NCBI GenBank assembly: GCA_943330855.2
Contig: CALQJI020000016.1
Location: forward strand, 1-64,000
Source: Klebsiella pneumoniae
Lineage (GTDB): Bacteria > Verrucomicrobiota > Verrucomicrobiia > Limisphaerales > SXTU01
Direction: 5' to 3'
Length of the DNA stretch: 64,000 nucleotides
Below the pieces are notes generated by a model that did no database searches, was not told the DNA's origin, and saw only the letters and a list, made by a program, of their open reading frames with translations. Positions 16,310 through 25,006 of this stretch are shown one piece after another. The translations under genes and the position numbers were made by a program. The first letter of the stretch is position 1, and every line of letters starts with the position of its first letter.

Positions 16310-18874
16310 TTATTCGCGCGTGAGCGCTTCGTCGAGATTGAAGAGGGCAAGGCACACCGCCGTGAGCGCCGCGTGTTCCGTCACCGCGAGCTGCGGTTGC
16401 TTCGGCGCGGCCCCGACCGCCACGACCTGCGCGGCGGCCTTGGTGTCGGCTGCGTAGAACTTGAGTTGCTTCTCCAACATCCGGCGCAGGACGGGGACTT
16501 CATTCGCCGTCGGCTTGCGTCCGAGCACACGGCGGAAGGCGAAGTTCAGCCGCGCGTCGGCTTCCGCACTCGCCTCCAAACTCCGCGCCGCCAGCACCCG
16601 TGCGGCTTCGGCCCAGGTCGGGTCGTTCAACGTCGTCAGCGCGTGGAGCGGCGTGCTCGTCAAGGACGCGCGCACCTTGCAGGTCTGGCGGTTCGAGGCA
16701 TCGAACATGTTCGCCGGCCCGATGGTCCGCCGCCAGAACGTGTAGAGGCTGCGACGATAGAGGTCCGCGCCAGTGGACGCAGGATACGTGAAGTCGCGTT
16801 CCTTCGTGATGGCCAGCGTCTCCCACACATCGTCGGGCTGGTAGGGATAAACCGGCTTGCCACCCACGCGCGCGTCGAGCAGCCCGCTGGCCGCCAGCGC
16901 CACATCGCGCAACACCATCGCCGGCGCCCGGAAGCGCGCACCCCGCGCCAGCAGCCGATTCTCCGGGTCGCGTTGCAACAGGTCGCGGCTCACGCGGCTG
17001 CTCTGGCGATACGTCGCGCTCGTCACGATGAGCCGGTGCATTTGCTTCATGCTCCAGCCGCGTGCGCGGAACTCGACCGCCAGCCAGTCCAGCAGCTCGC
17101 GGTGCAACGGCACTTCGCTTTGCACGCCGAAGTCCTCCGCCGTCTTCACCAGCCCCGCGCCGAAGAACGTCTGCCACATCCGGTTCACCTGCACGCGCGC
17201 GGTGAGCGGATGGTCCGGCACGAACAGCGATTGCGCGAAGCCCAACCGGTTCGTCGGTGCGTCCTTCGGCGGCGCGGGCAGGAAGGCCGGCGTGGCGAAA
17301 TTCACCTTGTCCTTCGGCTTCAAGTATTCGCCGCGCTCCAGCATGAAGGTCTCGCGCGGCTTGTCATCGCGCATGACCATCACGCGCGGCACCTCTTCCT
17401 TCCGATACTTCTCCGCCTGCTTCTTTAAGTCCTCCACCACCTTCGCCGCCGCATCCTTCGCCGCGATGCCCGGCCAGACCTTCGTCTCAAACTGCGTGCG
17501 AAGTCCGCCTGCCAGTTCCTTGCTCTGCGCGGCGCTGCGCTTGTCACTCGCCATGCGGAGAATGGCCGTGAGGTTCGCCGGCAGCGGCTTGCCATCCGGC
17601 GTATTGGACTCCGCCGTCAAGCCCGTCGTCCACGCGGCGAGCGCAAGTTCGAGCTTTTCCTTCGCCTGCCCGTTCGCCTCGGCGACCTTCACCTTCGCCT
17701 CGTGCGCCGCGAGCCAAGCCTTGTTCTCTTCCGTGGGCAGTTCGGCAAACGGCGCGGCGATGCGCTTGGGACCGGGGCCGCCGCCCGCGAGGCCGTTTTC
17801 CGAGACCTGATTGAACGCCGACATCAGCCCGTAGTAATCGCGCTGCGTGAGCGGGTCGTATTTGTGGTCGTGGCACTGCGCGCACGCCAGCGTCAGCCCG
17901 AGCCAGGTCGTGGCCGTCGTGTCCACGCGGTCGAAGAGGATGTTGAAACGCTGTTCCTCCGCGATGGCCCCGCCCTCGCCGTTGAGCAGGTGATTGCGAT
18001 TGAAGCCCGTGGCAATGAGCTGGTCATCCGTCGGCTTGGGCAAGAGGTCGCCCGCCAGTTGCTCGATGGAGAAGCGGTCGAACGGCAGGTCCGCATTGAG
18101 CGAGCGCACCACCCAATCGCGCCACACCCACTGGAACGTGTCGCCGTCCTGCTGGAAGCCGTTGCTGTCCGCGTAACGCGCGGCATCGAGCCACGGCAAG
18201 GCCATGCGCTCGCCGTAGTGCGGCGACTTCAGCAGCCGGTCCACCAGCCGCTCGTAAGCGTCCGGCGCGTTGTCCGCGACGAAGGCATCCACCTCCTCCG
18301 GCTTCGGCGGCAGCCCGAGCAAATCCAGCGAGAGCCGGCGCATCAGCGTCGCCCGGTCCGCCTCGGGCGACGGCGACAACCCCGCCGCCTCCAGCTTTGC
18401 GAGCACGAAGCGGTCAATCGGATTTTGGACTTTGGACTTTAAACCTTGAACCTCTGGCAACGCCGGCCGCTGCGGCGCGGTGAACGCCCAGTGCGCCTCA
18501 TACTCCGCGCCCTCCGCCACCCAGCGCTTCAGCAGTTCCTTCTGCGCGGCGGTGAGCGTGCGATTCGACTTCGCCGGCGGCATCACGTCGTCGCGGTCGG
18601 TGGTGAACACGCGCTTCACCAGCTCGCTCTCCAGCGGCTTGCCCGGCACGAACGCCTTCCCCTTCAACGCCTCCGCGCGTTCGTCCAGCCGCAAGTCGCC
18701 CTTGCGATGGTTCGGGTCCTGTCCGTGGCAGTAAAAGCAGTTCTCGGAAAGGATGGGCCGGATGTCGCGGTTGAACTCGATTTTGCCCGGGGCAGTCGAA
18801 CCGGCCTGCGGACTTTGTGCGAAGCCAAAACTCGCCGTGGTAGCGGCAACCAGGAACAGGACAATGCGTTTCAT
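16310..18874 (-). CDS. PSCyt1-DUF1549-DUF1553 cytochrome protein, copy 2
   Basis: 854 aa from the ATG at 18874, which starts a clean signal peptide (LFLVAATTASFGFA). The cytochrome domain has CFYCH at 46-50 and DDVMPPAKSNR. DUF1549 spans about 150-360 with DRFVLAKLEAAGL, LDLLGLPP and CAQCHDHKYDP. DUF1553 spans about 575-830 with NRLGFAQSLF, NRMWQTFFGAGLVKT and TSTPLHALTTLND. It is shorter than copy 1 in the middle beta-rich region. Codons about 140-151, between the cytochrome and DUF1549 domains, are made by a 7-nt tandem array (18423-18457) and encode the odd peptide VQGLKSKVQNP. The frame is intact across it. It is co-transcribed with DUF1501 copy 2. Confidence 0.92.
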   Translation of the reverse strand: MKRIVLFLVAATTASFGFAQSPQAGSTAPGKIEFNRDIRPILSENCFYCHGQDPNHRKGDLRLDERAEALKGKAFVPGKPLESELVKRVFTTDRDDVMPPAKSNRTLTAAQKELLKRWVAEGAEYEAHWAFTAPQRPALPEVQGLKSKVQNPIDRFVLAKLEAAGLSPSPEADRATLMRRLSLDLLGLPPKPEEVDAFVADNAPDAYERLVDRLLKSPHYGERMALPWLDAARYADSNGFQQDGDTFQWVWRDWVVRSLNADLPFDRFSIEQLAGDLLPKPTDDQLIATGFNRNHLLNGEGGAIAEEQRFNILFDRVDTTATTWLGLTLACAQCHDHKYDPLTQRDYYGLMSAFNQVSENGLAGGGPGPKRIAAPFAELPTEENKAWLAAHEAKVKVAEANGQAKEKLELALAAWTTGLTAESNTPDGKPLPANLTAILRMASDKRSAAQSKELAGGLRTQFETKVWPGIAAKDAAAKVVEDLKKQAEKYRKEEVPRVMVMRDDKPRETFMLERGEYLKPKDKVNFATPAFLPAPPKDAPTNRLGFAQSLFVPDHPLTARVQVNRMWQTFFGAGLVKTAEDFGVQSEVPLHRELLDWLAVEFRARGWSMKQMHRLIVTSATYRQSSRVSRDLLQRDPENRLLARGARFRAPAMVLRDVALAASGLLDARVGGKPVYPYQPDDVWETLAITKERDFTYPASTGADLYRRSLYTFWRRTIGPANMFDASNRQTCKVRASLTSTPLHALTTLNDPTWAEAARVLAARSLEASAEADARLNFAFRRVLGRKPTANEVPVLRRMLEKQLKFYAADTKAAAQVVAVGAAPKQPQLAVTEHAALTAVCLALFNLDEALTRE
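18423..18457. repeat. 7-nt tandem array inside the cytochrome gene
   Basis: Five consecutive 7-nt units, beginning TTTTGGA CTTTGGA and ending CCTTGAA CCTCTGG, run in exact register. They lie in frame within the coding region at 16310-18874, in the interdomain linker. Confidence 0.75.
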
Positions 18875-19163
18875 CGGAAGCACCGGCGCAGCGCGTCGCG
18901 GCTGCGGCTGAAGTCTTGGGGTCAGACTGCTGATTGGGCGAACGGTCGCAAAGGATTTCGGCATTCGGCCTGTCAGACTATGCCTGCCACCGGAGATTCA
19001 GGTCAGTTCCAGCACCACAGCGCGCCCGTGTTGCTCCCCCCATGGGCCTTGAAGCCGAATGTGTCAGCGGGATGGCGATTTCGCCACCGTGGTGGGCGCT
19101 GCGGTGAGACTGGCGACCCCAGAAGTGCCGTAGCTGCTGCCCGCAGGGGCGAGCCTTGACTCG

Positions 19164-19442
19164 GTGCGCAACGGACGAATAGCGCAAACGCATCGATACA
19201 TTGAACCGAACCTGGACGTGGCCACCTCAACCTCCAACTGTGACCGTTGCGGCGCGGGCATCACCAGCGTCACCCATCGCGTCAACTGCGGGTATTGCAT
19301 GGGCTGCTACACCGGCTACTCTCAGGCATTCTACCTCCCAAAAACCCTGAGCGGCCCCGCCGACGCCGCAGCCGTAGCGGCGGAACTGAACCGGCGGGAG
19401 AACTGGCTCCTGTTAGAACTTGCAACCCTGAGGAAGTCGTAG
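19164..19442 (+). CDS. Small protein with a possible zinc ribbon
   Basis: 92 aa from a GTG. Five cysteines are arranged as CDRC (26-29) and CGYCMGC-like spacing (42, 45, 48), which would suit a small zinc-binding ribbon. The C-terminal half is helical and charged (AAVAAELNRRENWLLLELATL). No signal peptide. It lies 82 nt upstream of the thioredoxin/cytochrome fusion on the same strand. The start is uncertain and there is no clear ribosome-binding site. It could be a real small protein or a chance ORF; the cysteine spacing favours the former. Confidence 0.4.
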   Translation: MRNGRIAQTHRYIEPNLDVATSTSNCDRCGAGITSVTHRVNCGYCMGCYTGYSQAFYLPKTLSGPADAAAVAAELNRRENWLLLELATLRKS

Positions 19443-19524
19443 GGTGACGCCCGTGGCGACAACGCGGCGGGCTCGGTTAAAACCCTTTTCTGAAGGCGCG
19501 GTTTTGTGCCATCGTGCGCGCAAA

Positions 19525-21498
19525 ATGCGCGCTTCAATTCTTCTTTTGTTCGCCTGCCTCTGCGGGGCAGCGACCACGCAGCCCGCAGAACTCACCATCA
19601 CGCCCGGAGCCGGGCCGTTGCGGCTGGGCATTCGCGGTCAAGTGGGCCGCGAGCACATCCTGCAAAGCACGCCCACGCCTACGCTCACGAACAGTTGGGG
19701 CGAGTTGGTCACGCTCACCACGACGAATAGCGATCATCCGTGGTGGGACAGCGCGTCGGCGATGACGTCGTTAAGGTTCTACCGCGTCGTCGCACCAGCG
19801 ACCGCGAGGCCGCCGTTCTTCGCTGGGAATTTCCAGTTGGTGGATCACACCGATCGTTCCCGCGAACTGGCTTACTACAACAATTACCGCGCAGTGGTGC
19901 TCGTCTTCACCGCCGTGGGCTGCACGAATTCGCAGGCCAGCTTGTCCACCATCAAGACGCTGCGCGATCAATTTGAGCCGCAAGGCGTGCGCTTCCTGCT
20001 GCTCAACGCCAGCCGAGACGAGGGGCGCACGAACATCGCGGCCCAGGCCACGGCGTTGGCCATCGACCTGCCGATCTTGAAGGACGAAGGCCAGCTCGTG
20101 GCGCGCGAGCTGGGTGTGCGCGCCACCACCGAGGCGTTTTGTTTCAACACGACGAACTGGATGCTGTTCTATCGTGGCGCGCTCGATGACCGAGCGGATT
20201 TCAGCGCGCCCCGGTTGCCGACGACTCAGAACTATGTGTCGAACGCGCTGGCCAGCTTCCTTGCCGGGCGTGTCATCACCCCCAGCCGCACGGTGCCGCC
20301 GGGTTGTGTCATCCCGCTGCCAGTGCAGACCAATTTCACCTACGCGACGGACATCGCACCGCTGCTCCAAGCCAAGTGCCTCCGGTGCCACAGCGAAGGC
20401 AACATCGGCACGTGGGCAATGACGAACCACTCCATCGTCAGCAACTTTTCGCTCGCGATCAAAAACGAAGTCCTCGCCCGGCGGATGCCACCGTGGCACG
20501 CGGACGCGCAATACGGGAGCTTCACCAACGACAACTCGCTCACGCCGGACCAGGCGGCGCTGCTCGTCCAGTGGATCAACGACGGCGCACCGCGCGGCCC
20601 GGGGGCGGACCCCCTCACGCTTACGCCACAGTCCACCAACGTTTTTCCCTACACTTGGCCGGCCGCGCTCGGCACACCCGACGTCGTGCTGCGCATTCCG
20701 ACACAACGTCTTCCCGCCTTCGGCATCGTGAACTACGTGTATGTGAACGTGACGAACACCTTACCGCAGGACGTCTGGTTGCGCGCGGCCGTCGTGCGGC
20801 CGAGCAACCGTCGCGTCGTTCATCACTGCCTGGTGTATTTCGGGAATAACAGCGCGTTCAACGGGCTGGACGGTTACTTCGCTGCCTACGTGCCCGGCAT
20901 GGAGCCCGTCGCCTTTCCCGCTGGCACCGGCAAGCTGCTGCCCGCCGGCACGACGTTGAAATTTCAGCTGCATTACACCACTACGGGGCAGGCGGAGACG
21001 GACGTAACGGAGCTGGGGCTTTACCTCGCGACTGCGCCGCCCGCCGCCGAACTCCAGACCAAGTCCGCCTACGATCTGCTGTCATTCACCGGCATTCCCT
21101 TCTTTGGAATTTCGCCTTTCTCCATCCCGCCGAGTGCCGCCGATTATCCTGCGGTGACGGCGAGCCTCACTCCGTCCACGACCAAGAGCGTGTTGCTGCA
21201 CGAGATCAACCCGCACATGCACTACCGGGGTTCGCGGTTCAAGTGCGAGGCTGTGTATCCCGACAACTCCCGCGAAGTTCTCCTCTCGGTTCCGAAATAT
21301 GACTTTCACTGGCAGACGCTCTACCGCTTGACCCAGCCCAAAGTGCTGCCCGCCGGGACGCGGCTCGAATGCAGCGGTGCGTTCGACAACTCCGCTCAAA
21401 ATCGCGACAACCCCGATCCCTCGGCCACCGTGACTTTCGGCGATCAAACCTACAACGAGATGTTCATCGGCTACGTGAACTTCTCGGTCATTCCGTGA
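19525..21498 (+). CDS. Thioredoxin-like / cytochrome c / copper monooxygenase-like fusion
   Basis: 657 aa from the ATG at 19525, which begins a signal peptide (ILLLFACLCGAATTQPA). Residues 100-255 form a redoxin domain (VVLVFTAVGCTNSQASLSTI), where Cys133 is present but the usual second active-site Cys is replaced. A cytochrome motif CLRCH follows at 285-289, with RRMPPWH as the probable distal Met region. The rest resembles the two beta-sandwich domains of copper type II ascorbate-dependent monooxygenases. Candidate copper ligands are HHC near 428, LHYTT near 520 and NPHMHYRG near 560. This domain order is known in PVC and acidobacterial proteins of unknown substrate. It is likely periplasmic and is transcribed alone or after the small zinc-ribbon ORF. 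Confidence 0.8.
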   Translation: MRASILLLFACLCGAATTQPAELTITPGAGPLRLGIRGQVGREHILQSTPTPTLTNSWGELVTLTTTNSDHPWWDSASAMTSLRFYRVVAPATARPPFFAGNFQLVDHTDRSRELAYYNNYRAVVLVFTAVGCTNSQASLSTIKTLRDQFEPQGVRFLLLNASRDEGRTNIAAQATALAIDLPILKDEGQLVARELGVRATTEAFCFNTTNWMLFYRGALDDRADFSAPRLPTTQNYVSNALASFLAGRVITPSRTVPPGCVIPLPVQTNFTYATDIAPLLQAKCLRCHSEGNIGTWAMTNHSIVSNFSLAIKNEVLARRMPPWHADAQYGSFTNDNSLTPDQAALLVQWINDGAPRGPGADPLTLTPQSTNVFPYTWPAALGTPDVVLRIPTQRLPAFGIVNYVYVNVTNTLPQDVWLRAAVVRPSNRRVVHHCLVYFGNNSAFNGLDGYFAAYVPGMEPVAFPAGTGKLLPAGTTLKFQLHYTTTGQAETDVTELGLYLATAPPAAELQTKSAYDLLSFTGIPFFGISPFSIPPSAADYPAVTASLTPSTTKSVLLHEINPHMHYRGSRFKCEAVYPDNSREVLLSVPKYDFHWQTLYRLTQPKVLPAGTRLECSGAFDNSAQNRDNPDPSATVTFGDQTYNEMFIGYVNFSVIP

Positions 21499-21675
21499 GT
21501 GCCTGGCAGAAAACCATTGTTCTGAAGAATCGCGTCGCTCGGTAGAGGTGGCACTAAATTATCGCAAGGAAGCATCAGCATCGGCGCACGACGCGCTGGA
21601 CTCGCGCAGGATCTTCCCGGGCGAGGCTACACCCGTCAGCTGCGCCGAATCAGAACTGTCCCGCTTAAAAAGCCA

Positions 21676-22282
21676 TTAAACATTGATGATTATGCGTATC
21701 GGGTGATGTGGAAGTGGGTGGAAGTTGAGCAAGAGCCTGTGGAATTCGCATTTTCTGGTTCCTCGACGTTTGTAATGGGTATCAATAGTGAGGTAACTCC
21801 AGTTTGCCAGCGACGAAGTAGAGGGCGCGCCATTTTTGCAGTTCGGCGTCCAGGAATTTGGCACAGTCGCTGACTTGGGTGGAACTGACGGCGGTGCCGC
21901 AGAGTTCCTCGACGATGGTGGAGACTTTGCGCGTGGAGACGCCCTGGACATACATTTCGGCCATGGCGAGTTTGAGGGCCGGCTCGGAGCAGAGGCCCTT
22001 TTCCAAAGCGCTGGGATAGAAGGCGGTATCGCCCCGGACTTGCGGCACGCTGGAGGTGATGGGGCCGACACGGCTGGCGAGGGTTTTGGTTTTGTAGCCG
22101 TTGGCGCAGCCCTGGCGGGTGGCGGTGCGCTCGTAGGGTTGGGCTTGGAGGACTGCATGGCGTTCGACGCGCATGGCTTCGTTGACGAGAAGGCGGAGGC
22201 CTTCGGCGAAGCCGTCCTGGCCTTGCTCAGTCAGAAGTTGAAGGACGTTGTCCAAGAGTTCAGGATCGGTGTGGTGGGCCAT
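21676..22282 (-). pseudogene. IS256-family transposase, N-terminal half, frameshifted
   Basis: From an ATG at 22282 the frame reads MAHHTDPELLDNVLQLLTEQ, then GLRLLVNEAMRVERHAVLQA, ERTATRQGCANGYKTK and MYVQGVSTRKVSTIVEELCG. This is the classic N-terminal and zinc-like region of IS256 transposases. It ends at a TGA/TAG near 21782 after 166 aa. A neighbouring frame continues with YLTIDTHYKRRG, resembling the first catalytic aspartate block (YLxxDxxYEKVR), down to 21676, so a frameshift plus truncation is likely. The complementary C-terminal half is not here; a different C-terminal fragment occurs at 2264-2419. It is inactive. Confidence 0.8.
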
Positions 22283-22447
22283 GTGGTTTTGGATGTTGGA
22301 TGTGTTTGTCGACACCCCAACAGGGAACCAACGTGGCCCGTCCTCGACCAGTTTTGAGCACGCGGAGCAGGATTGCACCGGCGTCAACGGTGTCCGTCCG
22401 TGTCGAAATGCCAATAAATATCTACATTCCTTAAGTGAAATCGAACC

Positions 22448-22475
22448 GCGGGTTCGAACCCTACCTCTTCCGCCA
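22448..22475 (+). other. tRNA 3' end remnant (possible attachment site)
   Basis: A 5-nt stem, a TTCGAAC loop and a 5-nt stem (22448-22464, one mismatch) are followed by CTCTTCC, G and CCA, the exact geometry of a tRNA T-arm, acceptor strand, discriminator and CCA. No matching 5' acceptor GGAAGAG or D/anticodon arms exist upstream. It resembles a serine-type tRNA 3' end, typical of what an integrase leaves as attR. It lies between the IS256 remnant and the next gene. Confidence 0.55.
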
Positions 22476-22526
22476 CTTTCCAAACGCCTGTCCAACCGTG
22501 GCCAAAACTCGGCCTCTCACCCCCGC

Positions 22527-23078
22527 ATGAACCCACCCTTGCCCGACCAGCTTTGCCTTCACTGCGGCCTGTGCTGCGATGGGACGCTCTTCCGCGATGT
22601 AGAGCTCCAGCCCGGTGACGACGCGGAGAAGCTCCGCGCGCTGGGCCTACCGATTCCGGATCCAAGTTCTGGGCTTCGGGTTACGAGTTTTCGACAACCG
22701 TGCGCCGGGTTATGCGCTGACCTAGCGTGCCGTGTTTATGCAGACCGTCCGACGCGTTGCCGCGAGTTCGAGTGCGCGCTGTTCAAGGATGTCGCGTTGG
22801 AGAAAGTCGAGTTGCCCGCCGCGCTGAAAGTAATCCGCCAGACCCGGCAGATGGCGGAGAAGGTGCGGCGCCTTCTGCGCGAGCTGGGGGATGCGGGCGA
22901 GCGTGTGTCGCTGGCGCGGCGCTTCAAGCGCGTGAAGCGGAAATTCGACGCGGGCGAGCTCCCCGAGGGGCTGGACGCGGAGACAGCTTACGACTTGTTC
23001 GCCGAACTCAGCCTCGCAGTGCACGCGCTGGATATGCGGCTGCGCACGAAGTTTTACCCGGACCCGAGCGATGGGTAG
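22527..23078 (+). CDS. YkgJ-type CxxCxxCC zinc/iron-chelating domain protein
   Basis: 183 aa from the ATG at 22527. The N-terminal LCLHCGLCCDG is the UPF0153/YkgJ cysteine cluster; later Cys residues occur in FRQPCAGL, LACRVYADRP and RCREFECALF, completing the probable metal site. Residues 95-183 are helical. Small cytoplasmic proteins of this family bind Zn or Fe; their cellular role is unsettled. The start lies 52 nt after the tRNA-like remnant. No other gene shares its transcript nearby, and the next gene is convergent with a terminator between. Confidence 0.8.
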   Translation: MNPPLPDQLCLHCGLCCDGTLFRDVELQPGDDAEKLRALGLPIPDPSSGLRVTSFRQPCAGLCADLACRVYADRPTRCREFECALFKDVALEKVELPAALKVIRQTRQMAEKVRRLLRELGDAGERVSLARRFKRVKRKFDAGELPEGLDAETAYDLFAELSLAVHALDMRLRTKFYPDPSDG

Positions 23079-23388
23079 GACCGGCTGACTCGGCCGGAAC
23101 GATGCAATTGCCCAGGAGCCATCCGCTTCCACGACCGCGACGGCCACCGAACTGTGAATGCTCTCGGCTTGGACAAACTCGGCGGTGCTCCTCGTTCCTT
23201 GCGCCTCTGCGTTCAACCCGAATCCCGAAGTTCAGGCGCAAAAGGGCGGAAAGAACACAAAGGAACCGAGAAGGAAATGACTTGGTCAGCAACAATTCCC
23301 ACTCGGAAATCGTTCCTGTCAGAAGTTATACTTTGCGCTCTTGGCGACTTTTCGTAGCCATTCCATTTCGGGACTAGGGTTCAAAATG
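23079..23388. other. Intergenic stretch with a degenerate inverted repeat
   Basis: No credible gene. Between 23205 and 23275 the words CTCGTTCCTTGCGCC and GAACACAAAGGAACCGAG form an imperfect inverted repeat. It resembles the one at 60018-60085 and the general intergenic-repeat style of this genome. Confidence 0.4.
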
Positions 23389-23417
23389 AAAAGGCCGCGC
23401 AAGCTGCGCGGCCTTTC
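23389..23417 (-). terminator. Terminator of DUF1501 copy 3
   Basis: AAGGCCGCGC (23391-23400) and GCGCGGCCTT (23406-23415) make a perfect 10-bp stem with a 5-nt loop. On the minus strand it is followed by TTTTCATTTT. It is 22 nt beyond the DUF1501 stop at 23440 and could also work for the plus-strand gene. Confidence 0.9.
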
Positions 23418-23439
23418 GGGGAGTTTCTGTGCGACCGGC

Positions 23440-24903
23440 TTACGCGAAGAGCTTCGTGACGGCTTTGGCCTTCACCAGTTCGCGGGGCTGGTTGAGGTGG
23501 TTCATCACGATGGTCTCCGGGTCGATGCCGAAGCTGTGGTAGATTGTGGCGAGCAGTTCGGCCGGGTGGACGGGGTCGGTCACGGGCGCGGAACCGGTCT
23601 TGTCGGACTCGCCGTGGACGTAGCCGCGCTTGATGCCCGCGCCGCCAATGACGCTGGTGTAACAATACGGCCAGTGGTCGCGGCCGTCGGCGCTGTTGCC
23701 GTTGCCGCTGGTGCTCACGCCCTTCACCGGGCTGCGCCCGAACTCGCCGATAGCGACGACAAGCGTCTCGGCGAGCAGGCCACGGGAATCCAAGTCCTCG
23801 AAGAGGGCGGAGAGGCCAGCGTCGAGGAGCGGGGCGCTGTCTTTCTTCATGCGGTCATTGAGGCCGACATGCACGTCCCACGAGTGGCGGTCGGAGTTGG
23901 CGACTTTGGGCCAGATGAGTTCGACCACACGGGTGCCGGCCTCGACGAGGCGGCGGGCGAGGAGGCAGCTTTGACCGAAGGTGTTGCGACCGTAACGGTC
24001 GCGGAGTTTGTCGGGTTCTTGGTTGAGGTCGAAGGCTTCGCGGGCGCGACCGGAGACGATGAGCTTCATCGCCTGCTTGTAGTATTCGTCGAGGTTGTAG
24101 TTCTCAACGGCCTTCTCGATCTCGGGCATGGCGTTGCTCAGTTCATCACGGAGCTTGCCCCGGCGCTGGAGACGGACGGAATACATGTCCGGGCGGAGGT
24201 TAAGGTCGTCCACCTTGATCTTGTCCATCTTCGTCATGTCGAGGTCATCGCCATCAGGGAAGAGGGTGTAGGGGTCGTAGGCCTTGCCGAGGAAGCCGGC
24301 GTTGCCGCCCTTGCCGACGACGTTCGATTCCTGCAACGGGCGCGGGAACATGACGAACGGGAGCATCGGCTCGGTGGGGGGCTTGAGGCGGATGATGTTC
24401 GAGCCGAAGTTCGGGAAATCCTTCGGGCTAGGCGGCTCCAGCTGGCCGGACGGGCTGACCTTGTCGGTCGTGTAGCCGGTCATGATCTGGTAGATGGCGG
24501 CGGTGTGGTTGAAGAGGCCGTTGGGCGTGTAGCTCATCGAGCGGATCATGGTGAACTTGTCGTTCACCTGCGCGAGCTTGGGTAGGAGTTCGGTGTATTT
24601 GACCCCGGTGAGCTTGGTGGCGATCGGCGCGAAGACGGACTTCACGTTGTCGGGCACGTTGTCCTTCGGATCCCACAAGTCCAAGTGCGACGGGCCGCCC
24701 TGGAGGTAAATCATGATGACGCTCTTGGCCTTGCCCCAACCGCGTCCGCCGGTGGCGGGGTTGGCCAGGGCCTGGAGCTTCATCGCGCCACCGAGCGAGA
24801 GGCCCATAAGGCCGGAGCCGCCTATGCGAAGGATGTCGCGGCGGGTGATACCAAGATGTTTGTCGCAGAGGTCTTTGCCGGGTTCGCCAGGGATGCGGAT
24901 CAT
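23440..24903 (-). CDS. DUF1501 exported protein, copy 3
   Basis: 487 aa, from a more diverged branch than the other two copies. The N-terminus has [20 protein letters not shown], a Tat-type signal. DUF1501 blocks are [79 protein letters not shown] and [12 protein letters not shown]. It lies 103 nt downstream of the cytochrome/WD40 gene rather than a DUF1549/DUF1553 gene, so its presumed redox partner differs. A strong terminator follows. Function unknown; likely periplasmic and paired with the upstream cytochrome protein. Confidence 0.9.
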   Translation of the reverse strand: MIRIPGEPGKDLCDKHLGITRRDILRIGGSGLMGLSLGGAMKLQALANPATGGRGWGKAKSVIMIYLQGGPSHLDLWDPKDNVPDNVKSVFAPIATKLTGVKYTELLPKLAQVNDKFTMIRSMSYTPNGLFNHTAAIYQIMTGYTTDKVSPSGQLEPPSPKDFPNFGSNIIRLKPPTEPMLPFVMFPRPLQESNVVGKGGNAGFLGKAYDPYTLFPDGDDLDMTKMDKIKVDDLNLRPDMYSVRLQRRGKLRDELSNAMPEIEKAVENYNLDEYYKQAMKLIVSGRAREAFDLNQEPDKLRDRYGRNTFGQSCLLARRLVEAGTRVVELIWPKVANSDRHSWDVHVGLNDRMKKDSAPLLDAGLSALFEDLDSRGLLAETLVVAIGEFGRSPVKGVSTSGNGNSADGRDHWPYCYTSVIGGAGIKRGYVHGESDKTGSAPVTDPVHPAELLATIYHSFGIDPETIVMNHLNQPRELVKAKAVTKLFA

Positions 24904-25006
24904 AAAGGTTTTGGTTCGCCAATTTTCTAGTCAGGAGTGGACGCGAATGCAAGCGGTGGGATTGAAAGAAGTTTTACATCTTGCAGCGTGGGTAGGGCTG
25001 CTCGCA

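Noticed and set aside
16079..17810. Plus ORFs of 449 and 317 aa
   Set aside because: Antisense to DUF1501 copy 2 and the second DUF1553 gene.
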